DNA of 64,000 nucleotides from Jaltomata sinuosa (GCA_003996215.1 QJPP01003459.1:1-64000); one strand, 5' to 3'. Counted from the stretch's first letter, positions 45,350-59,309 are shown. Notes: generated by a model from the letters alone, not told the origin. Numbers and translations: made by a program.

Positions 45350-48300
45350 TGTCATGACCCAATTTCTTAGTCATGATGGCAGCTACAACCCCCCAGTAGG
45401 CAAACCAATCCCCGTAGCCTCGAACGATTAGTAATGGGCTACCTTCTAACAGCTTAAGCGGAACATTCGATACATAAGCAGAAGCAAGGGCATAATGAGA
45501 AGAAAATAGATACAAAAGAGATATAAGCAAGTGGAATCTAAACCAACCCAAAACCTGTTATCAAAACGTATAAGAGTTGAACTACATCAAGAGTACAAAG
45601 GTCCAAAAGTCATATATACACAATGTCTCTGAAACTATAAGAGTACGAAATACACCAAGGATAACTGAAGTCAAGCTTTGAACGCCAAGAGCTCACCCTC
45701 AACCTGGACGATCCAAAAACTTCACCCCGCATGAGTCTCCGACGTGTTAACAGTGATGACCCATAGTAGGATCTGCACCAGAAGATGCAGAGGGTAGGGT
45801 GAGCACCAAATGTGGAGCATAAGGTACCCAGTAGGTATCATAGGCCGACTGGGCACATATAAAGTAAAAGAGCTATAGCAGGTAGAGTAGGAACAAACAG
45901 TCACAAAATTCAATGATAAGTACATAGTAGCTAGCCCAGAGGGAAGATAGCAAAAACAACATATAAGGCTAGCATATAGAATATATACACACAACAGGCA
46001 TAGGTAAAAGTAAGGATAACGCACCTGGGATCCTTGCAAAAATAGTGTATATAAGAACAAGTTGTAGAAATGGGAGGTATACCGGTACCCTCAAGTATAA
46101 GGAAAAGGGGAAAGAAGAATAAAGGTAGACATACTCGACATACAGGAATTAATACCCAATCAAGTCATACAAAACTCAATGCAGGAACTCACCACCTCAC
46201 AGTAATCATGCTCATACTCAACCGTAACAGGAAATAATATCAGATTAAAGTAACAAGAGTCTACCTACTGTCCCTCGGTCGCCCATACAACCGAGGAACG
46301 CAATCAAGTGAAAGCAAACCCTTTGGCATCCCATACTACTGGAGCGTACAATCAACAAATAGAAAACAAGGGTGGTCTCTCAAACAATGGATGATATGAT
46401 GCATGAAAACCTCAGGGTGAAATAGAACCTCTGTATGTACCTCCTCTGGTACCGATCGGGCCTAGCAGGCAGGTTCCATGGATGGACACAACCCGTATAT
46501 CTCTACTCCACCGTATACCCTTCCCTCATGCACACGCAGCCCAAAGCCTCAGGCCCAGAGTGGCAAGTTCCATGGAGGTCCCAGACCCCATACTAAAACT
46601 CAGAATCAAAACTTGCCCTCCAGAATTGAGTACGGGTTCAAGCCAGTGGTTAAGTCTCAAATATGCATGCCTAGACCCTGTCTAGGACTAAAAAAGTGAA
46701 AACAATGTCTCAAAAACCCTTCCAAGGGTGCCCTAGCACAACTGGGTCTAAAATAGTCATAAAAACATCTCAGATGCTCGACCCGGCCGAGCCTGATATC
46801 ATTTCAAATAAGTAAGAAAACTCAGCTAGCACTCCGACCCGGTCATGTCTAGCAATAGTGATAAATCATGATAAAACCATATGTTTAACCTTCTTTTACC
46901 CCAAGAAGATTCACGTATAAAGTCAAATCATTTTGAAATCCAATTTCATCAAAAATGGGCCCCCGGGGCCATGCAAGGTTTAGAAAATTAGTTTTCGTAG
47001 GCCCGAAGCCAAAAACCATAATAAAACATGGAAAAACCTCTTTATCTGCATGGAAATGATATGATCAACCCAAATAGCTGCCCGGCAGCTCGCAATCAAC
47101 CTAACGGCCCTGCACAGGATCCAAAGCTACTCATCAAGCATAACCACCCTAGAAGGATATTTCTATGTCTGGGACTCGCGAACATTCCCAATAATCTCAC
47201 CTTCTATGTTCCAGAGTCAACAAGACCTTACGGGGTCACAAGGGTAATAAATATATCAACTAATAGGAATACTACACACAACGGAGGAAAGTAATAGAAT
47301 GAATCATGTAAAAGCGGTCAAGGTCTGTGGTACCAACCTAATAACCCAATACAAGGATGCCAACTAGTACAATTTTACCCGATATATGTGAAATCTAGAG
47401 AGTCAAGCCGTAACCTACCTGTCGTCTGACGTAAAGCTGAGGGAATGATGATATTCGAGGCTGAGCTGCTCCGAGAAGCTCCGAATGAGAATCAAACTAT
47501 CAAATTCATGAATAAAATATTAAGATCAGCCAAACAATACCCATATTGCTACAATTGTAGCCGGGTCAATATCCGGGTCAAAAGTGGGCCCGTAGGGCCC
47601 ACAACCCAAAACCAAAAACGAAAATAACCACGATGACCCCAACAATGCCAAGAAGGCATGCTCCAATTTTGAGAACAATTGGACAATGGAAGGGCACCAA
47701 AACAGCCCACCCAAGTTGGAGATTAAAGAATGGAAATTTCGAAAATAAAAATAGAAATTGGGCAAGAAATACTTACCAAAATGATGGAAAATCAGCGCAA
47801 GATGGATAAAACTTCACACCCACGAACATGAACAAACTTAGGGGGCAGAATCTATCACAACATCCAAGCTTTGGATGAGCATCAATGGAGGAATTAAGAG
47901 AAAAAACAAAGAAGGCAAGTTGGGGAAGATGACTTACCAAGAGGCGAAGAACTACGAATAATCTACGAACAAATAATTCCCCAAGGTTTAGAACTAAATT
48001 GAAGCCAAATGGTGGAGAGAATTTAGAGTTTTAGAGTGAGAAAAGTGAGGAGAAGGGCTGGAAAAAATCAAATGACAGCAATAAATAACTATTGTCCGCA
48101 GCTGATTTTTTGCACTTTTTAGAAAATTCGACGGGGCATTCTGGGCACAATCGGAAACCGATATTCAAAAGTCAATAGTGCTAATAGAGTGAAAACAACG
48201 TTCCGGACTCAAAGGAATTGACAAGACTTCTATAGGAGGTCATTTAGGAGAAATGTTGACCCAAGTCAACACTAATGAAAAGGAACTCAAAGGCTCGAAA

Positions 48301-48767
48301 TGATTCTGACTTACCCGAAACCCGAACCAACCATCTTTCTCGCCCAAACTCAACATTCTGGAGTTGATGGAATTGTCGTATTTCGAATCTGACACTCCAA
48401 TCATCAAAAGTCTACCAAAGTTACACTTTCAACTCCAAATGACCTGAAAACTGAGAAAACCACACAAAACCCACATTGGAAGTTCTAGGCCTCAACTAAA
48501 GGTCCAACTAGACCAAACTCATCACTACAAAGGTAATGGAACTGTCAGTATTCAATTCCAAGCACGTTAGCTAAGAATATTGACTAAAGTCAATGATATT
48601 CTAAGTTTAAAGCTCTAAAACAGGCGAACAGTTAAAACAACTAAACGAATGACCAGGGCACTGAACTACTGGTCCCAGCAAGCCATAAATGACTTGGGGC
48701 TGCTACCGGAAGGCTCTAACAGTGCAATAAATGCAAAAATGCAAAGATGACCGGAAGGGTCATCACA
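45350..48767 (-). repeat. Large Tekay/Del-like LTR (copy B), 5' LTR of the fragment
   Basis: 3,418 bp from tgtcatgaccc to gggtcatcaca; the ends are inverted (TGT...ACA). It adjoins the primer-binding site, so it is the 5' LTR of the minus-strand fragment at 42,985-45,345. It shares terminal and internal blocks with copies A and D. Small open frames within it are not genes. Confidence 0.85.
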
Positions 48768-49189
48768 ATTTTTAGCGAAATGAGGCCTCTACTCTAGTTC
48801 CCTCCTCATAACTCTCCCAGCACTGAAAATCATCCAAATAGCATGCCATCTGCTTCTATTCTAGGGCCTCCCCTAGATACCATCTCAAGCAACCCACCTC
48901 AATTTGGCTCATCATACCAAGCCCATACTCCTTCCATCAAACATACTAGCCAAAACAACAATTCAAATGCCTACAATCCACAGAACCTCCCTCCTAACTA
49001 CAAGAATGCTCATTCAAATACCTTAAATTCCTAAAATGTTCCTACCATTTGAAACCCAAATGTCACCAACTCACAAAACTTTACCCCCCACATACCAAAA
49101 TCATGCTTCGAATGTCCAACACCTACCACATATTCAAACTATGTGACCCACAACTTTTTATGGCACTACACTCGAATCCTACCCTACCT

Positions 49190-50470
49190 TATTAGAGAAT
49201 CCTAAGCTTGACCATTATAGGGAGAATGAGAGGGAATTGAGAGTCGTGGAAGATAGGCACAACAAGAATATGATGCTAATAAAAGAAAAATTGCAAAAAT
49301 CAAAGAATCACAGAATTCGCCTGATAAAGCAAAGTTTAGTTATGATAATCTTTGCATTTACCCAGATTTGAATCTTCCAGAAGGATTCAAAATCCTGAAG
49401 TTCAAAATGTTCAATGGAGTCAGAAATCCCACAGTCTATTTGAGTAGTTATTGTGATCAAATGGTGGGCACGGGTAAAAAAAAGCACTACTAATGAGACT
49501 CTTCAATTGGAGTCTAAGCAGTGAAGCACTAGAATGGTTTACTTCACAAGATCTAAAGAAATGGCCCGAATGGAGTTCTTAAGCCAAAGATTTTGCTGGA
49601 AGATTTGCCTACAACGTGGAGGTTGTCCCAGAAAGTTATTCTTTAGATCGTATCAAGAAAGAACCCAATGATCATTTTCACAAATATGCCTACTAGGGGA
49701 GAAAAAAGGTTGCGAGAGTCCAACCACCTATGACCAAAGAAGATATTGTTGTAATATTTATACGTGCTCAAGAACCAGATTTCTATGACAAGATGATATC
49801 AGCGGTGTATGCAAAGTTGGCTAACTTAGTCAAAATTGGAGAGACAGTCAAAGAAGGTCTTAGAATTGGAAAAATCACCAGAGTCTCTACACAACCAGAT
49901 TCTTCACAATCCTCAAAAAAGAAAGGAGAAAAGGTATATTTTGTGTCCTTCATCCCAGGCACGAGATCAAATAAATCCATCAGATCTAGTTCAAGAAAAA
50001 CCTCACCATTAAAGAGTTTCCCCACAACTTCACAAGATCCTCATTCTGTTGTTTATGGACAACCAATCTACCAAACACTACCCCCTAATCGCCAAAACAA
50101 TTATAATCCTCCCCATCTAAATTTTGAGAAATAATCTCCCCGAGTTTTTACTCCATTAGCTTAAAGCTGAACTCAAATCTTTGAGAGACTAAGAGAGGCT
50201 AGACTAATTCAGCCCATCAAGCTAAAGCCTGCTAATCCAGAATCTAGATTCTTCAAACCTGATCGATATTGCGCATATCATTCAGGAAGTGTTGGACATA
50301 CCACTGAAGATTGCCTCAACTTGAAGCACCAAATTCAGAACCTAATTGATCAGGAGATCATTACACTTCAGAAAGTTTCACCAAATGTTAACACTAATCC
50401 CCTGCCAAACTTTGGAGGAGTAACTATAAACATGATTGAGTCTGATAAAGAATGGCTTGTGAGTAGAGAC
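49190..50470 (+). pseudogene. Tat/Ogre-type gag
   Basis: Plus strand in shifting frames: FKMFNGVRNPTVYL, LFNWSLSSEALEWFTSQD, VVPESYSLDRIKKEP, a long clean stretch 49,730-50,134 (MTKEDIVVIFIRAQEPDFYDKM then LVKIGETVKEGLRIGKI), and the metal-binding-like CAYHSGSVGHTTEDCLNLKHQI at 50,270-50,335. That C-YH-GH-EC arrangement is usual for Tat-lineage gag. Confidence 0.75.
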
Positions 50471-50779
50471 ATAACCCAAAAGAGTCCCAAACAGTAGAAA
50501 ATATTATGGCCTCTCTGAGCATAAGCAAGAAGCCTAAGTTTATGGAAAATTTGTCTGAATATCAGTCTAAGAAGAAGATCGATCAAGAGATATCTCATAC
50601 ATACCAATCTTTTCCTGTTCAAGCAGGGAATGAAAGAAAAAGTCAAAGGGAGGCAATTGAATGTGACATGGTTCTGGAGGAATACACCAAAGTGTCAGAC
50701 ATACAAAATGTCAAGCTAGGAGAACAGTTGCACATTTGGACGTCTGTCCCGCTTGTGATTTTCCACTTGTCTCGGTAGA

Positions 50780-52103
50780 GAAAAGACAAATCTTTAATTT
50801 CGAAAATTGGTGATGGTTCGAATGAGACCCGAGACCCTCCTTTTATGTCTTATTTTCCTCATTATATCTTTACTTTCTTCGTAATGTTTTAAAAAATGCA
50901 AGCAACTCACACTTATGTGGGTCACAACCAAAGTTTGTATGTGTTTAAATATTCAATGAAAGCCTCCATTATCTCAAAAATTAACTACTTTTTACCATGT
51001 ATCATGTTTAAAATATTACTATCTAACCTTGTTTAAATATGATTTTAGTAAAAATAGTTTTAAAACTTGCTAATATCATGTCATGAGCTGAAAGAACAAA
51101 TTGAGGTATATGGTGATTAATTAGAAGAATATGGTGAAGAAATTATGGTCGCAGAGCATTGAACGGAAGAGTTGAAACAATTTAAGGATCAATAGAGACC
51201 CAATTTAGAAGAAAATCGAATTGGTAAATTTTGAAGATGAGAAACCAGTCAAAGAGGCAAGAACCATTGCCCTTCTATCCAAATCACAAAAGATAGAGCT
51301 TATCAATATGCTCGAACAATACATTGATTTATTCACTAGACCTACAAGGATATGTCACTGATCAGTCCAAAACTCAGTTCAGAAAGTGGAACAATTGATG
51401 TTAAAACGCATTCTCATGGTGAAAGTTTGCACCAAAAATGATGAAGATATCACATCATCTGCAAAGTACTATTAGAGGTTCTTTGATCTTGTTAGATATG
51501 AATGGTCAAGAGCGACCAGAACCAAGAAACTAGAGGCTATCAAAAGATATTAATCTGAAGATGGTGTTTTGTTTTCATTTCTTTCTTTGTAATGGAACTT
51601 TTTATTTGTAATTGTTGCCTTGTAAAGGCTTAAATTTCCCTATCCTTTTTGTAAAAACTACGTTTGACCTGAATTCTCAAGAATGAGATACGCAGATGGC
51701 TTATGTCAGCTTCGGTCAACCCCTTTGAAAAATCTATCATTTCCCTTGCTATCTTGAACTATGTGATGACCTGAATTCTCGAGAATGAGATACGTAGGCA
51801 GACTTTGTCTACTTCGGTCAGCCCTTTAATTAATCTTATTTCTCCCACTATAATTGGGGGAACTATGTTTGACCTGATTCCTGCTTCAATGGGATACATA
51901 GGTACCATAATGGCTCAGACATACCACCCTAGGAAATTGAAACTGGGGAAGATTTTTGAGAAAGGAATCACAAAAAATTTGAAGGCGAAGATCATTCTCC
52001 AACAAGTCATAAAGCATATTATGCCAAAGAGTGTAACCAAAATGAATTTTGAGAAAAAATCTCAAGATCCCCACAAAGTGTCAAACCTCTCATTAATGAT
52101 ATA
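50780..52103 (+). other. Non-coding 3' region with three dispersed related strings
   Basis: The strings gacctgaattctcaagaatgag (first 20 bases considered) at about 51,667, its variant at about 51,770 and a shorter one at about 51,868 are each followed by atac(gc/gt/at)ag and a cggtca/cata tail. These are common in 3' regions of Tat-type elements. No coding. Confidence 0.55.
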
Positions 52104-53451
52104 TGGGATAAGTCGGTAATCTACCAACTTATTAATCCTTTACTCATGAATAATTTCCATGTTTTGATAAGTATTAGAGGTTCTTATGGACTTTATTGAC
52201 ATGAATGTAGATACTCTTATCCTAGGGAAGAAAATAGGGAAATGGACCCAAAAGAGCTCAAAAAGAGTTGAAGTGTGAAGTTGATTGGAGGATACAAAGA
52301 TTTTGTCGTGAGGTGCAAACCTTGTGCGACACGCACAACACAAGGTGTGTTCCACATGTTCCTCCACATAATGCTCAAAAGAGGAGATGGATATATTAAG
52401 GGGTGCGGCTGTCGTGCGACACACACAAGGCCTAGTGCAAATCGCACCCCTCTTTGCATGACAATTGGAAGTTGGTTAAGTCACTGCTTCACCGTGTGGA
52501 GCTGTGCAATGCGCACAAGATGACGTTCAAAATTCACTTCATGCCGCACAGCTCCCAAAGGGCATTTTTGTCTATTTTGATGTGATTATTTGGGAACATT
52601 CTAAAATCCAATTTAGGCATAGTTTTTCATAGTTTTTGCATATATTTCAGTTTTCAAGCAAGTTTTTCTCCCAAGGCAAGAAAGAGGATTTTCAATCCAT
52701 TCTCTCAATTTTCAACCTTGGACTTGTAAATTTAAGTTTGGATATTGGATTCTTGCTACAATTAATAAAAAGGAATTTGAATTTCCCTATGGGTATACTT
52801 TCTTCTTTCTTTAGCATGAGTGGCTAAGTCTCCTTATCTAGGGATGTGTAGATGATGGGTACTTGATAAAATGGTATGGGTCGTGCTTATTTGCGTTTGT
52901 AATTGCTATGATGATATGGGTCTAATGATTTCACCATATTTTAACTCTAAAATTTGTGGTTGCAAACATTGATTTAATTTGCTTGATTGTGTTCTTGCTT
53001 GAAAAAGGGGTTCATGATTACAGATCTGAAATTGCTAGTGGGTACTTGGGATTCCACTTAGATTGAGGCTAGAAATAGCTCAATTTGGCAGAAACACCCA
53101 TTTAAGGGTCTAAGCTAGAAATAGTGTGACCTCTCCAAGCCTATATTGGTTGGTTTATACATAAACAATTGTACTTGAATAAAGACTGTTGGATGATTGA
53201 GTGTGTGATTGAGAGATTAAAATCATGCCTAAAACTAATGCTACCTATGTTATTTAGTAGGAATTTATGCAATTAAGCAAGTAACTTGACCCGTATCTGA
53301 GCCCTATTGGAAACACATCCCTAGTCATCCTCTCTATTGTTTACACCTTGCATTTATTTTTATTGTTTGGTTTGGAATTGAATTGTGACAGATTACCAAT
53401 TCCCATTTTTTACATTATTTTGTTGTTTAGACAATCTACTCTCATTGTGAA

Positions 53452-56400
53452 TGTCAAGACCTGATTTCTCAAGTCATGATGGCACCTACAACCCTCCAGT
53501 AGGCGAACCAATTCCCGTAGCCCGGAACAGCTAGTAATGGGCTACTACCTAACCAATACGCTCAACAAGCTGAGATAAGCGGAAGCAGAATGTAAAGGTA
53601 GACAAAACGGAAGCAAAACTCGAATATAAATACATAAAGGAAACTACATCAACCCCAAGACTTGGTATCAATAGTACAGAAGCTTCTAATAGAATACAAG
53701 TGCTAGAAGTAACAAAATAAAATACAAATTTGCCTCCAAAAGTACAAGGAGCAATAGTACAACAGATGAGATGTAGACAAGCCCCGACTGTCAGGCGCTC
53801 ACCCTAGTCTCAAAGATCTAAAAGCTGCACGAGTCTCCAACATGATCAACGGCAAAAACTCAGCTAATATCTGCACTAAAAAGTGCATAAGTGTAGTATG
53901 AGCACCAAAATAATGGGTACTCAGTAGGTATCATCGTCCGACTGAGCGTATATAAGATATAAAAGCAGTGAGTAACAGATAGCAAAAAAGCAGTCACTGG
54001 AGCAATAAGAAAGGAACAAGGAGCTAGCACAGATCATTCATAACCAAGAGCTTCAAGTAACACATGCTAGCACAGAGATACAATTACATAGATTCACAGG
54101 TGAAGGAAAGAAGAACGCACCTGGAGTCCTTGCACAATAATATAAGTAAGTAAAGAGAGAGGTGAGAAAATGGCAGTATACCGGTAACCTCAAGTAAAAG
54201 GAAAAGACGAAAAGCAGTCTAACATACTCAAAATGGAATCAACGAGTATAAGGAAATCATAACACCGATCCAATCACATGATAGCATAACCAGGGAATCA
54301 CCTCACAAGCACAACCCTAGGATGAAATAACTAGACCATAATAACTTAGATATACCACTCAACTTCCAACAAGAATAGAACCAGAATCTCACACTCTGCT
54401 CAGAAGGCCACACAGAAGTGCCTCAATAATATAGGACTCCAAAGCCCTCTCAATAATTAGAAATCCCACAACTAAAGACTCAACAGGCTAGCCATCACTA
54501 ATCTTTCAAGAACCGGGTCCCAAGACAAGCTCTAAGTAAAAATAGGAATAAGTATAGTCTACCTACAGTCCCAACGGCCGCCCATACAACCGAGGAACAC
54601 AATCAAGTGAAAACAAACCCTCCGGCATCCCATACTACAAGAGCGTACACTGAACACACAGCAAACAAGGGTGGAATCCAATGCTTGATATGATATGATG
54701 TTAAATAGAACCTCTGTATGTACCTCCTCCGGTGCCAATTGGGCCCAGCAGGCAGGTTCCATGGAAGGACTCAGCCCGTATACCTTTACTCCACCGTATA
54801 CCCTTCCCTCCGGCGCACGCAGCCCGAACACCAGGCCCAGAGCGGCAAGGTCCATGGAGGTCCCCGACCTCATACTAAAACTCAGTATCAAGACATGTTA
54901 TCCGGAAGCAAGTTCGGGATCAAGATAGAGACCCAGTCTCGAATATGCATGCCCAGACCCTGTCCAGGACTAAAGTAGTAGAAAATGCCTCAAAAATCCC
55001 TCCAAGGGTGCCCGGGCGTAACCGGGTCTAAAACTGTAGTAAATCAAGTCTAGTGCTCCGCCCTGCAGAGACTAGTATCAGTAATAAAATCAAGTCAGGT
55101 GCTCTGCCCCACAGAGACTAGTATCAGTAATAAAATCAAGTTTGGTGCTCTGCCCCGCAGAGACTAATACCAGTAATAAAATCAGTGTGAAAACATCCAA
55201 AAATCCCCTTTTCTATCATCAACAGTACCAAAAATGGGCCCCCAGGGCCATGCAAATTTAGGAAAGCTATCGGTAGTGGCTCGCAGCCAAAACCGTAGTA
55301 AAACATGAAGGGGAAAACCTTTTTCATGGATGATATGCTCGCACACAAATATAAAAGTAGCCCAACAGCTCACAATAATTCCTATCAGCCCTGTACAGGC
55401 CCAATACCTACTCAGCAGACATAACCAGCCTAAAAGGATAATCTCTATGTCCGGGACTCGCGGACATTCCCAAATAGCTCACCATCTATGTTACAGAGTC
55501 AATACAAGGCCGCACAGAACCACAAAGGTAATGTACAATACTACGCAAATACTACAAACAGTGCATGAAATAACTAAAGAACAAGGTGGACAAGGCCTGG
55601 GGTACCAACCTATAACAACCCACCCAAGGATGCTAATTAATGCAGTTATAACTTATATACGCAGAGTCTAGCTAGGGGAAAACCATAACCTACCTGTCAT
55701 CCAATGACTAGCTACGGTAACGATGTCGTCCAGGCTCTAACTGCTCCGGGAAGCTCTGAATCACACAAAACAAATACTTTCAACTGAAGCCCCAAAGGCG
55801 TCTCTATGAAACCTGACCAAACAAGGTAATGGAACAATTGCTAGAATCGACAAGGCTGCAAGAACGAGCCATAGCCAATTGATAAGGTGTTAATGTCACA
55901 CTCGTGACCAGCCGACTCCAAATCATAAAATGAGGCCAATAACAATAACAAATGGCAGCTAAATCCAACAACAATACGTTAACCACATCTCCAAGGAGCG
56001 ACGAGCTCCCGAGGCACTATTTCAAGGCGTACTTCACATTGTTCAATCCAATCACTATCGTATGCAATCTCCAAAATAATTAGACAAATTTCCCAATACC
56101 TCCAGCACCTTACCATAACCATTACACCACAAAAATACCCAAACATAATGAGATATAGGGGCTGTCCAAAGCCACAATACCCAAAACACCACTCCGTGGC
56201 TCGGAAAGCTATAAAAATGATACTAGAACATGTAAATACGAAGGAGGATCATCGGAGGAAGGTTAATTCGACAAAAAGCTTTGAAATACCAAGCTAAACA
56301 TTCTGTTATAAGTACCCACCACGAGATGTAACAATATACGGCAAGAAAACACGACAAACATGCCGATAACAATAAGTTCTCCTCTGAAATGATTCTAAAG

Positions 56401-57368
56401 CTCAAATTAAGAATGAGTCAAGGATTTAGAACCCTTACCTTACGATAATCAAATGATAATACCATAAAAATATCAGTTCCACGAAATGCCTCCTTGCATT
56501 AGCAACAAATGGAGCCAAAACGACGAGAAAACTATACCACGATGATGAGCTCGCGACGTAGAGCAACTTCCGTTAAACTTTTGAATTGAAAGGATCAAGG
56601 TCCATGGATTATTTCTAAGGTTTATATCTGATTTTCTGTGGTTTTGGTCTGTTTTTATGAGTTCAAAACGAAGGAGAAGCTGATTTATAAAGGCAAACCG
56701 ACTTAGGATGTGGGCCCCACTTTGACGTGTCTGATTGTGCAGTCTCGCAAAAATGCAAATATCTCTCTATTCTGAAGTTCTATGGATGAACGGTTTAGTG
56801 CGTTGGAAAATAGACTCGTAGACCTTTGATTTTGTATATTGGGAGCCCACTAACTCTTCATAGATAGGGCGAAACACCCCAAGACATTTAACCCAAATTT
56901 AAAGAGAATTCCTTAAAGGAATTTACAATATCTTTTTTCGACTTTTGTTACGCAACTTGCTTGACTTCAAAACTTATCATACGACCATTTTGCCATTACA
57001 ATACCTCATAAAACATCCTTCTTAGTATATTAGACACTATTAGTCTTACCCTAAAGGTATGGGTTAATTTAAACCATTCAAACGAGCGAGGTGTTACACG
57101 AGGCATTTCTTTAACTCAAACTTTTGAGTAAGGGATTCCTTTGACCTAGAACCTTGGTTTAATTCTTTGGTATTACCAAAATGTTGACGGAAGTCAATGA
57201 TTCCAAAGTTGAAGCTCTAAAATGAGGAACGTCCATAAAGACCAAACAAATGTCCTGGGCACCAAACTACCAGTCCCGATAAGCCATAAGTGACTTGGGG
57301 CCGCTACAGGCAAGCTCTAATGGTACAAGAAAGGAAACAATACGTAAATGACTGGAAGGGTCATTACA
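53452..57368 (-). mobile_element. Solo Tekay/Del-like LTR (copy D) inside gypsy-2 LTR
   Basis: 3,917 bp from tgtcaagacc to gggtcattaca, with the inverted TGT...ACA ends. Flanks gtgaa (53,447-53,451) and gtaaa (57,369-57,373) match 4 of 5 and look like a target-site duplication. No internal region, so it is a recombined solo LTR. It contains a 46-bp triplication (55,041-55,178). Open frames inside it are not genes. Confidence 0.85.
55041..55178. repeat. Three tandem 46-bp units in LTR copy D
   Basis: Units start at 55,041, 55,087 and 55,133 with aaatcaagt and contain gctc(c/t)gcccc...cagagacta. Confidence 0.92.
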
Positions 57369-57514
57369 GTAAAGTCTTTTCTACAATCTCTTTTGGCTAA
57401 GCTCCAACTCCCTGTGGGATCGACCCCGACTCCCGTCGGGTAATATAAATTGTGTTTTTCTTAATGATCGTTGATACCTCCATCTTGGAGAGTACATTTG
57501 AGCATTATCAAAAA

Positions 57515-57532
57515 TGGTGCCATTGCCAGGGA
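57515..57532 (+). other. Primer-binding site of gypsy-2 (tRNA-Asp type)
   Basis: tggtgccattgccaggga, four bases after the LTR end. Plant Athila/Tat elements typically carry a tggcgccgttgccgggga-like site; this copy differs at a few positions consistent with CpG decay. Confidence 0.75.
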
Positions 57533-57585
57533 ATTGTATTTGAATAGCCTTTTTTATTGTGAATTGAAATCACCTTGTAGAGTGT

Positions 57586-58240
57586 TTGTTCTTTTTATTT
57601 GGTTTGTTGTTTTTATTCATTGGCTGCAGAAAAACATTCCTTAATCACCAAATGCCTAGTAGTTCTTACTCAACTCATGTGCACTTGAGAATGAAACCTT
57701 ATAAGATCGAGAGTTGGATATTTAGGGAGCCAAGGGAGCAATGGGTGCGACCTTTGCTAAAGAGATTGAGGATTGGTTAAAGAGTGGTGCACAAAGGGAT
57801 AGAGAGATATCAATAGCCACCACACTCCTTGAATTCATAGCAATGAGTGAATTAAATCACCAATTTGAAACAATCAATACCATTGGTGTTGTTGGGGCTT
57901 TGAGGCTAGAGGAAGCTATAGATGGTTCAAATAAAGGTTGTGAAGAGGCAATGGTGGAAGACCACGAGATGGATTCCCTTGGAAGTCCCCAAAGTTTGGG
58001 AAGACATGATCATGGGAATCAAGGTTGGAACGAATGATTTGGTAGCTCTAAAATTGAAACTATGTTCACAAGAGTGTTGGAAAAGGTAGAGTCCACGGAA
58101 GGAGTCGCTAAGGAGCTGAGATATGATCTTTGGAGTCTTTCGAAAACTATACAAACACTCTCCATCACTATCAAACGTCTTAAAGAAAGAATGGTTTGGC
58201 TCACCTCTTAATTTGAAGCTAAGCAAGTCAAGAGTGATAA
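57586..58240 (+). pseudogene. Gypsy-2 gag-like remnant
   Basis: Short overlapping open frames (57,586-57,780 and 57,741-58,037) sit where gag should be. The second has acidic, helix-rich sequence without a gag or zinc-knuckle motif that I recognise. Assigned by position only. Confidence 0.4.
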
Positions 58241-58286
58241 AGGAAGTAATGACATAAGGGACTCAACCAACCCTATTGAAGTTGCA

Positions 58287-59309
58287 ATGCCAAATGTGAG
58301 TAAGCCTAGAAACAATAGAGTTTGGAAAAAAGGGTTGTCCCAGCCTATACATCATGAGAGCAAGGTGACTAAAATTTGCAAACCTTTCCCTACATGTCCA
58401 CCTCCTTTCCCTCAATGTCCATTGCAAAAAAGAGAGGGTGAAACTTCGAGAGATTTTGAATCTATGTTGAAGAGAGTCATCATCAACGTCTTAGTGAATA
58501 TTTCTTTCAACAAAATGCCTGAATACACCAAATTTGTGAAGGAAATGTATTCTACATGCAACTTTGTAGAATACGGAACTATTCATATGTCACCTCAAAG
58601 TAGTGCAATATTATTAGGCGACTTGGTTAATAATGAGGTAGCCCTGGGTGTGTACACCATTTGTGATGCGAATGGAGTACACAAGTCTAAAAAATTGGTG
58701 TGTGATGAAAACACAAGTATAAACATGATGTCACTAGCCATTTTTAGAAAGTTGTAGCTTGGGTAACCTATCATCACAGATGTGAAAATTCTCATAATGG
58801 ATAGGTCGATAAAGCACCCCATGAGGATTGGATATGATATCTTTGTTAAGGTAGATCGACTTGTGTACTCTGTGGATTTCGTTGGGTTTGATTACAAAGG
58901 GGGCTTCAAGATACATATTGTCTTGGGGCAACCAAGTCTTATGACAGGGCATACACTGAGCAAAATAGACTTAGGAGAATTAAAGTTTTTCATGAATGAG
59001 GAATAAGTAACCTTTGATTTGTGTAGGTCTATGAAACAACCAAATGACCTTCAAATGGCCTTTACAATTGGCAAGATTGAGGAAAGCATTGCCCGACATA
59101 TGAAAGATAGGTTCATAGATGAGGCATTGGAAGTGGTGTTGTTAAACTATGATTGTGAAGTAGATGTTGAAGTTCCCATCATATTGGGGCGACCATTATT
59201 GGCTACGCGAAGAGCACTTGTTGATGTTGAACTTGGAGGACTAAAATTCCGAGTGGGAAGCAAGGTAGTGACATTTAACGTATGCCAACCCACAAAGCCT
59301 CCGAATTAA
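58287..59309 (+). pseudogene. Gypsy-2 protease region with duplicated tail
   Basis: FPTCPPPFPQCPLQKREGE, MLKRVIINVLVNISFNKMPEYTKFVKE and a protease core with VCDENTSINMMSLAIF: the usual D-L-G-A-S is DENTS, so it is inactive. A stop at 58,755 follows. The C-terminal segment appears twice: IVLGQPSLMTGHTLSKIDLG (58,919-58,978) and PIILGRPLLATRRALVDVELG (59,176-59,238), each followed by LKF and VTF(D/N). Ends at TAA 59,307. Confidence 0.75.

Larger units (their letters stand above)
48780..52103 (+). mobile_element. Tat/Ogre-like gypsy remnant: gag and 3' region
   Basis: gag remnants occupy 49,190-50,470; protease, RT and integrase are not found. 50,800-52,100 is non-coding with a recurring string (about 51,668, 51,768 and 51,866). 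It is cut on the right by the gypsy-2 LTR at 52,104. Confidence 0.7.
52104..57510 (+). repeat. Gypsy-2 5' LTR, split by LTR copy D
   Basis: Begins TGGGATAAGTCGG and ends AGCATTATCA. Parts 52,104-53,451 and 57,369-57,510 together make about 1.49 kb. Homologous to 24,028-25,378. It contains a GC-rich block of gtgcgacacgcac-type words (52,315-52,550) and the ctccctgtgggatcgacccc end block (57,407). Confidence 0.85.

Noticed and set aside
46478..47627. Proline-rich plus frames in LTR copy B, also in copy D at 54,695-54,978
   Set aside because: The same frame recurs in two LTR copies and has different breaks; it is LTR sequence, not a gene.
55330..55671. 113-codon plus frame
   Set aside because: Inside solo LTR copy D, counterpart in copy B is disrupted; no motif.
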